NCBI GenBank assembly: GCA_002270465.1
Contig: NQOF01000004.1
Coordinates: forward strand, 372,001 to 436,000
DNA from: Blautia hominis
GTDB taxonomy: Bacteria; Bacillota; Clostridia; Lachnospirales; Lachnospiraceae
Direction: 5' to 3'
Length of the DNA: 64,000 bases
Part shown: piece after piece, positions 7,999 through 19,610 of the stretch
Position numbering within the stretch: position 1 is the first letter of the stretch
How the letters are laid out: each line of letters opens with the position of its first letter
The notes under the pieces: model-generated
The model's input: only the letters and a program-made list of their open reading frames with translations
What the model was told of the DNA's origin: nothing
Database searches by the model: none
Position numbers and translations under genes: made by a program

Positions 7999-9264
7999 AT
8001 GGAGGGAATGAAATTTACAATTGTGGGAGCAGGAAGCTCCTATACCCCGGAACTGCTGGACGAAATGGCGATGAGAAAGGAACAGCTTCCGGTAAAAGAG
8101 GTCATGCTTTATGACATTGATGAAAAACGACTGGGGATCATGGAGGGATTCTGCAGAAGATTTTCCAAAAAGCTTGGGCTGGATGTGGAGATCCGTGCAA
8201 CTACCAGCCTGGACAAAGCGTTGTATGGTGCGGATTTCGTGGATACCCAGATAAGAGTGGGAGGCAACAAACAGAGAGTAAGGGATGAAAAGATCCCTCT
8301 GCAGTACAATCTGGTAGGCCAGGAAACCACTGGGGCAGGGGGAATGATGAAGGCCTTCCGGACGATTCCGGTCATGCTCGAGGTGGCCGAAAAAATGGAG
8401 GAACTGTCTCCTAATGGCTGGCTTATCAATTATACCAATCCCACAGGTCTTGTGACGGAGGCTGTTACCCGTTACACCAACGCCAATATCGCGGGATTTT
8501 GTTCCGGAGGTATTTTCCCCAAAATGTGGGCTAAACGGGCCCTGGGCATCCCCTATGAACAGGTACAGTATGATTACATGGGACTGAACCATATGAATTT
8601 CATCAGCAATATCACCATTGACGGACGCCCTGTCACAGAGGCAGAGTTTGAAAAGATCGCAGCACAGAACGATGATGTGGATTTGGAACTGATCAAGCTT
8701 TTAGGCGTGATCCCAAGTCCGTATCTGCAGTGGTATTACCATACCAATGAAAAAGTTGCCAAATTCAAGGCAGCGCCAAAAACACGCGGTGAGTATGTGC
8801 AGGACTTGGAAAAGGATGTATATGCCGCGTATGCGGATGAAACAAACTGCGAGAAGCCAGAAGCCCTGGCAAAACGAGGGGGCGGCGGTTATTCTGAGGT
8901 GGCTATGGGCTTCGTGAATGCAGTCTATAATAATGTGGATACTAAGATGGTGGTAAATGTACCAAACAAAGGTGCTGTCTCCTTCCTGCCTGACAGCGCA
9001 GTGGTGGAAGTGGGGTGCCTTGTAAACAAGACAGGGATGCAGCCGCTGCATGTGACGGAAGTTCCATCCATGTGCTGGGGCCTGGTGGCAGCGGTCAAGA
9101 ACTATGAGCAGCTTGCCGTGGAAGCGGCAGTGGAGGGCGACGTGAGAAAGATGAAGCTGGCACTCCTGGCACATCCCCTTGTCCGCCAATGGGAATATGT
9201 GGAGAAGCTGGTACCTGAGCTTCTGGAAGCCAACAAAGAATATCTGCCCCAATTTCATTTATAA
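7999..9264 (+). CDS. Glycoside hydrolase family 4 (6-phospho-beta-glycosidase type)
   Basis: 421 residues. GH4 enzymes cleave phospho-glycosides by an NAD+- and Mn2+-dependent oxidation/elimination mechanism in the cytoplasm. Seen here: the Rossmann start MKFTIVGAGSSYTPELLD, QIRVGGNKQRVRDEKIP, GQETTGAGGMMKAFRTIP, NYTNPTGLVTEA, the Cys-containing GFCSGGIFP and GLNHMNF (probable Mn2+ ligands). The later GGGGYSEVAMGFV and NVPNKGAVSFLPDSAVVEV match the 6-phospho-beta-glucosidase subgroup. The ATG chosen follows AAAGGAGG. It is the first gene of the operon; the importer is ABC-type rather than PTS, so phosphorylation probably comes from the kinase encoded next. Confidence 0.9.
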   Translation: MEGMKFTIVGAGSSYTPELLDEMAMRKEQLPVKEVMLYDIDEKRLGIMEGFCRRFSKKLGLDVEIRATTSLDKALYGADFVDTQIRVGGNKQRVRDEKIPLQYNLVGQETTGAGGMMKAFRTIPVMLEVAEKMEELSPNGWLINYTNPTGLVTEAVTRYTNANIAGFCSGGIFPKMWAKRALGIPYEQVQYDYMGLNHMNFISNITIDGRPVTEAEFEKIAAQNDDVDLELIKLLGVIPSPYLQWYYHTNEKVAKFKAAPKTRGEYVQDLEKDVYAAYADETNCEKPEALAKRGGGGYSEVAMGFVNAVYNNVDTKMVVNVPNKGAVSFLPDSAVVEVGCLVNKTGMQPLHVTEVPSMCWGLVAAVKNYEQLAVEAAVEGDVRKMKLALLAHPLVRQWEYVEKLVPELLEANKEYLPQFHL

Positions 9265-9279
9265 GCCAGGAGGCACAGT

Positions 9280-10272
9280 ATGAAATATGTATTGGGTATT
9301 GATCAGGGCGGCAGTAAAACCCATGCCGTCTTAGCCGACCAGGAGGGAAATCTTCTGGGGATGGGAAAAAGCTACGGGGCATGCCATTCCAGCACCAGCC
9401 TGGAATATGCGGTGCAGGCAATCCTCCGGGCTGCTGACCAGGCTCTTTGCGGGTACGGCCTGGAAAGAGAGGATGTGACAGCAGTTCTGGGAGGCCTCAC
9501 AGGAATCGACTGGGATTACGAGGCAGAACTATTGGAAAATGAGTTACAGAAACATTTTCCGAAATCGGATGTGAAAATTGTAAATGACTGTATCATTGCC
9601 ATGCGTGCCGCAACCAGAAAACAGCAGTGCGGAATCCTGTGCGCAGGTTCAGGTCTGAACTGCGCGGTACAGAACGGGGAGGACTGTTTTGTGTATGGAT
9701 TTTATATTCCGGATGAGTATCAGGGAGGCTGGAGTCTGGGAAAAAAGGCGGTCCAGGCAGTGTTTGACGCTCATATGGGGCTTCTGGAAAAGACATCGCT
9801 GACACCGCGTCTGCTGGAACATTTTCAGGCACGTACCGTGGATGAACTGCTCTATATGCAGGTCACAGGAAAGATCAAGAGCAGCGACTATCTGAGCCTG
9901 CCGATCATACTTGAGGAAGCTGCCCGGGAGGGTGACAGGACGGCAGGGGACATCTGGATAGAATATGGAAAAAAAATAGTGTCCTTCCTGGAAGCGCGCA
10001 TGAACAAAATGGGAATTTTGGGGTGCGACACGGATATTGTACTCTCAGGAAGTATCTTTAAGTGTAAATTCCGGGGATTTCAGGAAGCAGTGGAGGAAGA
10101 AATATTAAAAAGGATACCCGGAGCCAATGTGATCGCAGCCGAATATGAGCCGGTCATAGGAGCAGTGCTGATGGGGCTGAAAAGAACGAACAAAATCATG
10201 ACGGGTAAGGTTTATGGGAACATTGAAGAAGGAGCAGGCAGATTTCCGGTGAGAAGGCTGGAAAATATCTAG
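9280..10272 (+). CDS. BadF/BadG-type sugar kinase (N-acetylglucosamine kinase family)
   Basis: 330 residues, ASKHA ATPase fold. Phosphate-1 motif GIDQGGSKTHAVLAD (residues 6-20), a second acidic motif NDCIIAMRA, and an adenosine-side GILCAGSGLNCAVQ and GGWSLGKKAV typical of BadF/BadG/BcrA/BcrD proteins. In sugar operons these act as GlcNAc or glucosamine kinases. It starts 15 bp after the GH4 gene with GGAGG. Inference: it phosphorylates the imported hexosamine or disaccharide so that GH4 and the NagB-like enzyme can act. Substrate unproven. Confidence 0.85.
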   Translation: MKYVLGIDQGGSKTHAVLADQEGNLLGMGKSYGACHSSTSLEYAVQAILRAADQALCGYGLEREDVTAVLGGLTGIDWDYEAELLENELQKHFPKSDVKIVNDCIIAMRAATRKQQCGILCAGSGLNCAVQNGEDCFVYGFYIPDEYQGGWSLGKKAVQAVFDAHMGLLEKTSLTPRLLEHFQARTVDELLYMQVTGKIKSSDYLSLPIILEEAAREGDRTAGDIWIEYGKKIVSFLEARMNKMGILGCDTDIVLSGSIFKCKFRGFQEAVEEEILKRIPGANVIAAEYEPVIGAVLMGLKRTNKIMTGKVYGNIEEGAGRFPVRRLENI

Positions 10273-10291
10273 TGGGAAAAGGAGAAAAAAT

Positions 10292-11632
10292 ATGAGAGCA
10301 AAAAAAGTATTGGGGTTTGTACTGGCAGGAACTATGGCGGTGGCATTGATGGGATGCGGCGGAAACGGAGGCAGTTCAGAGGAAAAGAAAGAATCGGGGA
10401 AAAGTGAGAGCAGCCAGGCATCAGAGGATGAGATCAACCTGACCTTCTGGCATATATGGCCGGATGCGGAGATGAGTGAGATCGTAGACAGCTATGTGGA
10501 TCAGTTTGAGGAAGAGCATCCCAATGTGCATATTGAGGCTGTTGCAACACAGGAGGTTGAATATCAAAATAATAAACTGAAAGTTGCAGCCGCAACAGGT
10601 TCCCAGGGAGATGTGTTTGTGTGCTGGGGCGGGGGTTACGCGAAGAATTATGTGGATGCAGGGAATGTGCTCCAGCTTGATGAACTGATGGAGAAAAATA
10701 ATACAAAGGACGAGCTGCTGGACGGTACGCTTACATATGGCACATATGATGATAAAGTGTACGGTCTGCCGCTGAAACAGTGGGCAGGCGCCCTGTTCTG
10801 CAATAAAGAACTGTTTGAGGAGTACAACGTAAAGATACCGGAGACATACGAAGACCTGCTTCAGGCAGTGAAGGCCTTCCGTGCCGAGGATGTGACACCC
10901 ATGGCTTTGGGGGCAAAGGACGGGTGGCATATCGGAATGATCCAGAATGCCCTTGCAGTGCGGACAGAAGGCGCGGACTACATGAACCGTGCGCTGCAGG
11001 GTGAGGAGACCCTGGATACCGAGGGAATCGTAAAATCCGCCCAACTGCTGTGCGAGTTAAATGAAGCAGGTGCTTTTCCGGATGGAACGCTGGGACTTGG
11101 GGCGGAAGAAGCTCAGGAGGAGTTCTATATGGGAATGGTTCCCATGTACTATGGCGGAAGCTGGGTGGCATCAGGCTGCGACAGCGATGAGAATGATATC
11201 CAGGGAAAGATCAAGGCAGTGCCAATGCCAACAGTGGATGGAGGAAAAGGCGGTGTCAACAGTTTCTCAGGGGGTGCCATTGATATGATCATGCTGAACG
11301 CAAACACGAAATATCCGGATATGGCATATGAATTTGCGGTAGGGATCACAAAATATATGTCTGAGGAGGCATACAAAATCGGGGACAGCCTTCCGGCATG
11401 GAAGGTAGATGTAGATGAGTCCGAGGTAAGCCCCACTTTAAAGCAGATTGAAAACCTGATCAAAGATGCGGACGGTTATGTGCTGGCTTGGGATACTTTC
11501 CTGGAAGGAACCGCAATAGAGAAACATTACGAACTGCTCCAGGGACTGATCGCCGGTACAACAACACCGGAAGAATTTGCAGCGGGAATGCAGGAGGCGC
11601 AGGTTCAGGTGAAAAAAGGGGATACGGAGTAA
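10292..11632 (+). CDS. ABC sugar transporter substrate-binding lipoprotein
   Basis: 446 residues, family 1 extracellular solute-binding protein. Signal peptide with lipobox ending LMGC, so lipidated at C22; a Ser/Glu/Lys-rich linker follows. The mature part opens EINLTFWHIWPD and contains GDVFVCWGGGYAKNYVDAGNVLQLDEL, VYGLPLKQWAGALFCNKELFEEYNVK and MVPMYYGGSWVASG, a standard pattern for oligosaccharide binders. It sits between the kinase and two permeases. No ATP-binding subunit is present in the operon, so a shared MsmK-type ATPase elsewhere is likely. Confidence 0.93.
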   Translation: MRAKKVLGFVLAGTMAVALMGCGGNGGSSEEKKESGKSESSQASEDEINLTFWHIWPDAEMSEIVDSYVDQFEEEHPNVHIEAVATQEVEYQNNKLKVAAATGSQGDVFVCWGGGYAKNYVDAGNVLQLDELMEKNNTKDELLDGTLTYGTYDDKVYGLPLKQWAGALFCNKELFEEYNVKIPETYEDLLQAVKAFRAEDVTPMALGAKDGWHIGMIQNALAVRTEGADYMNRALQGEETLDTEGIVKSAQLLCELNEAGAFPDGTLGLGAEEAQEEFYMGMVPMYYGGSWVASGCDSDENDIQGKIKAVPMPTVDGGKGGVNSFSGGAIDMIMLNANTKYPDMAYEFAVGITKYMSEEAYKIGDSLPAWKVDVDESEVSPTLKQIENLIKDADGYVLAWDTFLEGTAIEKHYELLQGLIAGTTTPEEFAAGMQEAQVQVKKGDTE

Positions 11633-11660
11633 GTACAGAGAGGGAAAGTGAGGCAGTAGT

Positions 11661-12539
11661 ATGGAACGAGCATTGAGGGATAAAAAAGCAATATGTATTT
11701 TTGTACTGCCGGCACTTATATGGTTTTGCGCGATTGCGTTGTTCCCGGTGTTTCAGTCAGCAGGCTACAGCCTGCTGGACTGGGACGGGGTGACTGAGGC
11801 AAAATTTATCGGTGCGGCAAATTATATTAAAATGTTCCAGGACCCTCTGTTTTTTAAATCCATCTGGAATTCAATCTTACTGGCCGCTGCTTCTGTGTTT
11901 ATCCAGCTCCCCATCTCCATGATATTGGCGCTGGTGCTTGCCGGCGGCGTCCGGGGTGAGAACTTTTACAGAAATGCATTTTTTGTCCCGGTCATTATTT
12001 CAGGCACGATCATTGCACATCTGTGGCTGAAGATTTATCACCCTTCTTATGGCCTTTTAAACATGGGATTGGGAGCTGTGGGACTGGATGCTCTGCAGAG
12101 GGAATGGCTGGGCGATAAGGGGACAGCGCTTCTGGCCTGCTTTGTTCCCATGGTATGGCAGTATATCGGATATCATATGCTGCTGCTGTATTCTGCAGCC
12201 AAGTCCATTTCACCGGAGATCATCGAGGCGGCTCATGTGGACGGTGCCAACAGATTCCAGACTGCTGTGAGGGTCATCATACCGATGATCGTGCCAATGA
12301 TAAAAGCCTGTGTGATCTTTGCCATCATCGGTTCCCTGAAATCCTTTGATCTGATATATATTCTGACCAACGGCGGACCTGTCCACGCCTCAGAAGTGCC
12401 ATCGCTTCTGATGTACAAGAAGATATTTGTGACAAATGAATATGGGTATGCCAGTGCCATAGCAATCTTCATTATTTTGGAATGCCTGGTATTTACGTTT
12501 GTGGTTCAGAAAATATTTAATCATATCCAGAAAGATTAG
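11661..12539 (+). CDS. ABC sugar transporter permease (MalF/UgpA type)
   Basis: 292 residues, six transmembrane segments. The cytoplasmic coupling loop EIIEAAHVDGANRFQTAVRVIIP (EAA motif, about residues 179-201) contacts the ATPase. The N-terminus LPALIWFCAIALFPVFQSAGYSLLDWDG is typical of the first permease of CUT1 importers. It starts 28 bp after the binding-protein gene. Together with the next gene it forms the membrane channel. Confidence 0.93.
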   Translation: MERALRDKKAICIFVLPALIWFCAIALFPVFQSAGYSLLDWDGVTEAKFIGAANYIKMFQDPLFFKSIWNSILLAAASVFIQLPISMILALVLAGGVRGENFYRNAFFVPVIISGTIIAHLWLKIYHPSYGLLNMGLGAVGLDALQREWLGDKGTALLACFVPMVWQYIGYHMLLLYSAAKSISPEIIEAAHVDGANRFQTAVRVIIPMIVPMIKACVIFAIIGSLKSFDLIYILTNGGPVHASEVPSLLMYKKIFVTNEYGYASAIAIFIILECLVFTFVVQKIFNHIQKD

Positions 12540-12550
12540 GAGGAACCGGT

Positions 12551-13387
12551 ATGAAAAGGAGAAATTCAAAACTAAAGAAGACCGGTACGGTTAAAACGAT
12601 TATTTTACTCTTTATTACAGTGATCCAGTTGTTTCCGCTTTACTGGATGTTTACGTTTTCCCTGAAAAGCAACCGTGAGATCTTTGGGGGAAATATTGTG
12701 GGGCTGCCGGAAAACTGGGAGTGGGAAAACTATTCTAAGGTTTTTGAAAAGGCCCATCTGGGCAGATATTTGTTTAACAGTACAGTGGTTACCGGGCTTA
12801 CCATTGCATTTACTCTGATACTGTCCGCTATGGCTACTTACGCCATTGTGCGGCTGAAATGGAAACTGAGCAAATTGGTTTATTTCATTTTCCTGACAGG
12901 GATGATGCTCTCCATCCATGCGGTGCTGCTTCCATTGTTTGTAAATATGAAACCCGTGCTGGACACTTACTGGGCGCTTATTATCCCCTATGTGGCATTT
13001 GCCATGCCCACGGCTATTTTGCTGATGGTGGGGACATTGGAGTCGCTGCCAAAAGAGCTGGAGGAAGCCGCATTTATCGACGGGGCAAATATTTACAGGG
13101 TTTTCTGGCAGATCATTATGCCGCTGTTAAAGCCCATACTGTCTACGGTTGCTATCCTTACCTTTTTGTCTGCATGGAATGAGATGATGCTTGCCATTGC
13201 GTTTGTAAGCGGAGAAAAGTATAAGACCATCACCGTGGGCGTCAACGATATGGTGGGAAAATATTCTACCAAATGGGGACTTATCGGTGCAGGGCTGACC
13301 ATTGCCACTATTCCGACGCTGTTTTTATATGTATTTCTGAGCAAGAACATTCAGAAGAGTCTTGCTATGGGTGCAGTGAAGGGCTAA
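12551..13387 (+). CDS. ABC sugar transporter permease (MalG/UgpE type)
   Basis: 278 residues, six transmembrane segments. It has the EEAAFIDGANIYRVFWQIIMPLLKP coupling loop (about residues 171-195) and an ending LFLYVFLSKNIQKSLAMGAVKG, which is the usual C-terminus of CUT1 second permeases. AGGAGG lies just before the ATG, 11 bp after the first permease. Partner of the preceding two genes. Confidence 0.94.
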   Translation: MKRRNSKLKKTGTVKTIILLFITVIQLFPLYWMFTFSLKSNREIFGGNIVGLPENWEWENYSKVFEKAHLGRYLFNSTVVTGLTIAFTLILSAMATYAIVRLKWKLSKLVYFIFLTGMMLSIHAVLLPLFVNMKPVLDTYWALIIPYVAFAMPTAILLMVGTLESLPKELEEAAFIDGANIYRVFWQIIMPLLKPILSTVAILTFLSAWNEMMLAIAFVSGEKYKTITVGVNDMVGKYSTKWGLIGAGLTIATIPTLFLYVFLSKNIQKSLAMGAVKG

Positions 13388-13412
13388 GAGCAGATAATAA
13401 AGAGGTGAGAGC

Positions 13413-14303
13413 ATGAAAAAAATATGCAGATGTCCGTACATTCCCTGCAAATACAGGAATCACTGTACGGCTTGTATTATACAGAACAAGGAGGATAAAA
13501 CATTGCCTAACTGCATGGAAGAGATCGCGGAAAATATGGGAGCATGTCTTCCCATTAAGATTCCGGCAACAGAAGTTATGCCGGATATGGAAGGTATGTC
13601 CAGACGGTGCGCAGAGCTTGTGAAAGCGTGTCTGGATGAGAAGCGGGACGCGCTGCTGTGTTTTCCGGCAGGCAGCACGGTGGTAAGGACCTGTGAGATC
13701 CTGAAGGAAATGAAAGAACAGGGACTTATTGATTTTTCCCAGGCGGAATTTGTTGCGCTGGATGAGTGGCTGGATTTGGAGGACGAGAGCGAAAACTGTA
13801 CAAACTTTTTGAAGCAGCACCTGTATGGCCCGCTGGGGATCCGGCCGGAGAAGATGCATCTGTTTCAGATCCATGCAGAGGATCTGGAGGAAGAGTGCAG
13901 GCGGATAGATGGGATCATATCCAGCCGCGGGGGCATCGATCTTATGCTGCTGGGGCTGGGTATGAACGGCCATCTGGGACTGAACGAGCCGGGAGGAGAT
14001 TTTGAGGATTATGCCAAGGTGGTAAACCTGTCGAAGACCACCATGAATGTAGGGCAGAAATATTTCTCCGGCCCTATGAAACTGACCAGGGGAATCACAC
14101 TTGGAGTACATCACATGTTTGAGGCAAAGAAGGTGATCCTGCAGGTTTCGGGAAAGGCAAAGCAGGATATTGTAAAGAAAATGTATTATACACAGCCCAC
14201 ACAAGAACTGCCGGGTACTGTCCTGAAGCTTCTTCCGGGAGGCCTGGTGGTCCTGGATGAGGATGCCGCCAAGGGGATTCGGGAGCTGTTGGCAGAATCA
14301 TAG
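13413..14303 (+). CDS. NagB-like hexosamine-6-phosphate deaminase/isomerase with N-terminal Cys-rich domain
   Basis: 296 residues. Residues 1-45 hold a Cys cluster (C5, C7, C12, C18, C21, C34) spaced like DUF6485-type small metal-binding proteins; this is not part of normal NagB. From about residue 45 the NagB/RpiA/SOL fold follows: FPAGSTVVRTCEIL, FVALDEWLDLEDES and LGLGMNGHLGLNEPG. The usual NagB catalytic D-G-H is N-G-H here, as in some AgaI-like galactosamine-6-P isomerases. It is the last gene of the operon, fitting conversion of a hexosamine-6-P released by GH4 into a hexose phosphate plus ammonia. The fold is certain, the exact substrate not. Confidence 0.85.
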   Translation: MKKICRCPYIPCKYRNHCTACIIQNKEDKTLPNCMEEIAENMGACLPIKIPATEVMPDMEGMSRRCAELVKACLDEKRDALLCFPAGSTVVRTCEILKEMKEQGLIDFSQAEFVALDEWLDLEDESENCTNFLKQHLYGPLGIRPEKMHLFQIHAEDLEEECRRIDGIISSRGGIDLMLLGLGMNGHLGLNEPGGDFEDYAKVVNLSKTTMNVGQKYFSGPMKLTRGITLGVHHMFEAKKVILQVSGKAKQDIVKKMYYTQPTQELPGTVLKLLPGGLVVLDEDAAKGIRELLAES

Positions 14304-14314
14304 AAAACATCTGT

Positions 14315-14369
14315 GCAGACAGGGTCATGTTTTCCGGTATCCCGCCGGAGACACCCCTGTCTGCTTTTT
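14315..14369 (+). terminator. Terminator of the GH4/ABC operon
   Basis: GCAGACAGGG (14315-14324) pairs with CCCTGTCTGC (14355-14364) followed by TTTTT. It overlaps the 3' end of the convergent AraC gene. Confidence 0.75.
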
Positions 14370-15164
14370 GAAGATCCTGCTGAAATACAGGGGATTGTCA
14401 TATCCCACCAATGTTCCGATCTCACTGACCGTATAGTCCGTAGTCTCCAAAAGCTCCCTGGCCCTGCGGATTCGGACGGAGGTGAGATACTTAAGAGGCG
14501 GCACATTCATGTACTGCTTAAAGCTGCGGATAAACCAGCATGTGCTCATGTGCTGCTGTCTGGCATACTCTTCAATTTTTATGTCCCGGTAATAATTTTC
14601 ATTAAAGTAATGGATTGCTTTTTCCATCTCTTTTTGAATCCTGTGTCTCTCCCCCGGCCCCTCCATGCAGTGGCGGCGCACCAGCAGAAGAAGCTGCTCT
14701 AAAAGCAGAGGAAGCAGGTCCTCATAGGCAGGGCGGAACACCTGAAGTTCCCGTATCATCTGGAAGAAAAGATCCCTGTATTCAGAGAACACACCTGCAT
14801 AGAGAATTTGATTTTGTGTAAACCCGGCTTCCTCTAGGAGAGATTCTGCCCGGTATCCGGTAAAGTGGACCCAGAAGGCCTCCGGCTTGTCTTTTCCGTA
14901 ATACACATATTCCTGGCGGACGAAGGGCCGCAAAAGGACCATATTCCCCTCACTCACTTCCACTTTTTCCTGGCCTATGGTAAACCAGGCACTCCCGGAA
15001 GCAATATAGATAAGCTGGTAATCGGCCCGGCCTTTGGGTCTTAATGTGGACATGGAAGGGCGGGAGATAACTCTATATACTCCGCTGCTGTTAATGCGCA
15101 GGGGAACCTGCATATTTTCCAAATCTGTTTCCGCGTGGTTCAGATATCCGGTGTTTACATACAT
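14325..15164 (-). CDS. AraC family transcriptional regulator
   Basis: 279 residues. N-terminal cupin-like sensing domain (GRADYQLIYIASGSAWFTIGQEKVEVSEGNMVLLRP pattern, about residues 44-80). C-terminal double helix-turn-helix with IEEYARQQHMSTCWFIRSFKQYMNVPPLKYLTSVRI and the second-helix signature TVSEIGTLVGYDNPLYFSRIFKKQTGVSPAGYR at the end. It is divergent from the GH2 gene with a 213-bp shared upstream region, so it most likely activates that gene in response to a galactoside or related sugar (inference). Confidence 0.93.
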   Translation of the reverse strand: MYVNTGYLNHAETDLENMQVPLRINSSGVYRVISRPSMSTLRPKGRADYQLIYIASGSAWFTIGQEKVEVSEGNMVLLRPFVRQEYVYYGKDKPEAFWVHFTGYRAESLLEEAGFTQNQILYAGVFSEYRDLFFQMIRELQVFRPAYEDLLPLLLEQLLLLVRRHCMEGPGERHRIQKEMEKAIHYFNENYYRDIKIEEYARQQHMSTCWFIRSFKQYMNVPPLKYLTSVRIRRARELLETTDYTVSEIGTLVGYDNPLYFSRIFKKQTGVSPAGYRKT

Positions 15165-15213
15165 AGGGCGGTGCTCCTTCTTTGCTTTTGCAGTTTTGTT
15201 CTTTCTTTTCTTG

Positions 15214-15242
15214 ATTGTATCATTTTGTGCATGTTTTGTCTA
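15214..15242 (-). promoter_or_regulatory. Promoter of the AraC gene
   Basis: On the minus strand: TAGACA, 17-bp spacer, TACAAT, with the -10 box about 50 bp before the AraC start. A matching strong promoter for the divergent GH2 gene could not be placed; a TATAAT is at 15275-15280 but its -35 is weak. Confidence 0.5.
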
Positions 15243-15374
15243 ATACAGGATATGGATTTTGCTGTTCTGTCTTTTATAATAGGCAGTATGAGGCGGCTTT
15301 TCGGCAGGTCCGCATATTTACTGCGCCGGTCCGGAAAAGTCACAGTATAAAATACATTTTCAGGAGGGCTATGA

Positions 15375-18464
<3,090 letters not shown>

Positions 18465-18483
18465 TAGCATAACTGAAAATATG

Positions 18484-18548
18484 AAATGGGGATGCGGACG
18501 GCCTACTCTGCGGGACAGCAGACGCGGCAGGCGGCAGCCCCATTTTCG
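18484..18548 (+). terminator. Probable terminator after the GH2 gene
   Basis: AAATGGGG (18484-18491) pairs with CCCCATTT (18538-18545), enclosing a GC-rich imperfect stem. Only a short T-run follows, so moderate confidence. Confidence 0.5.
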
Positions 18549-18595
18549 TACGCGGAATCTTTGGCCCGGAGGCGGTTTTGCATGGACTTTTGCCT

Positions 18596-18622
18596 GTAAC
18601 TGCGAGGGCACAAAACAGTTAC
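18596..18622 (+). repeat. GTAACTG..CAGTTAC palindrome
   Basis: A 7-bp inverted repeat of the same terminal sequence as the other GTAACTGTTC palindromes, lying just before the ribosome site of the phosphatase gene. Confidence 0.5.
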
Positions 18623-18653
18623 ACATTACAGTTTATTTATGGAGGAGGATACT

Positions 18654-19463
18654 ATGTGCAGCAGGATTGAAATGGAAGGCCCTGTTTATAATACACGGGA
18701 TTTGGGAGGATATACAGGAAAGGACGGCAGGAGCATCAGACCTCACCGCCTGATAAGGAGCGGTGCCCTTGGAAAATGTACAGAGTCTGATATCAGGCGT
18801 CTGACAGAGGAATATGGACTGAAAACAGTCGTGGACTTAAGAACGAACGGCGAGAGAACTGAGTTGCCGGACCCCGAGATAAAGGGAATAGAATTCATAC
18901 ATGATCCCCTTTTAAGTGACACCATGCTGGGAATCACCAGGGAAGGCCAGGAGCAGGCGGACAGTCTTTCTGCCATGATCCAGGATCTGCTGAAAGAGGC
19001 AGAAAACCATCCTAAAGAAAAAATGGAAGCCATCTATCTGGCGCTTGCCTCAGACACCTTTTCCGTCACAGGGCTGAAACATTTCTTTGAGATCCTCTTA
19101 GCTCAAAAAGAAGGGGCTGTCCTCTGGCACTGCTCTGCAGGAAAAGACCGGGTGGGCACAGCCACAGCACTTCTTCTGACCGCGCTGGGCGTGGACCGGG
19201 AAGTGATCATCCGGGATTATCTCCTGACGAACGGATATCTGGAGCCGGAGACAGAGGCCATGATCGCAAAGGTGGCTGAAAAGGTTCAGAACGAACGCAT
19301 TCTAAATGGAATCCGTATTTTAAACGGAACGGAGAGAAGTTACATAGAGGCTATGTTTGCGGAGACAGAGAGACAGTGTGGGAGTACAGATGCATTTCTG
19401 AGGGAGCGGCTGGGGCTTACGGATGAGAAAACAGAGAGATTGAGGGATATGTATCTGGAGTAG
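18654..19463 (+). CDS. Tyrosine/serine protein phosphatase (Y_phosphatase3 type)
   Basis: 269 residues. Signature loop HCSAGKDRVG with nucleophile C160 and R166 (CX5R), as in Mycobacterium PtpB and lipid-phosphatase-like enzymes. The family's N-terminal NTRDLGGY and LIRSGAL and the aspartate-bearing KTVVDLRTNGER strand are present. The start was taken as the ATG 6 nt after GGAGGA; an ATG five codons upstream overlaps that ribosome site. It is probably cytoplasmic, acting on phosphotyrosine proteins or phosphorylated small molecules. Neighbours give no hint of the target. Confidence 0.88.
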   Translation: MCSRIEMEGPVYNTRDLGGYTGKDGRSIRPHRLIRSGALGKCTESDIRRLTEEYGLKTVVDLRTNGERTELPDPEIKGIEFIHDPLLSDTMLGITREGQEQADSLSAMIQDLLKEAENHPKEKMEAIYLALASDTFSVTGLKHFFEILLAQKEGAVLWHCSAGKDRVGTATALLLTALGVDREVIIRDYLLTNGYLEPETEAMIAKVAEKVQNERILNGIRILNGTERSYIEAMFAETERQCGSTDAFLRERLGLTDEKTERLRDMYLE

Positions 19464-19576
19464 AGGAGAAAAAGCAGATGTGTGTTACCTCTTATGTTTA
19501 CGCCTGTCGGGAGAGGTATCACTAATACAGAATTTTGAATGTTGTCACCTTATAGGCTGTTAGCCGCATGGGAAAA

Positions 19577-19610
19577 TTGGTAACTGTTCTGCCGGCTGAA
19601 CAGTTACCAA
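19577..19610. terminator. Bidirectional palindrome terminator (GTAACTGTTC family)
   Basis: TTGGTAACTGTTC pairs with GAACAGTTACCAA (13 bp, 8-nt loop) between two convergent genes. The stop codon of the minus-strand hydrolase (19604-19606) lies inside the right arm. Confidence 0.75.
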
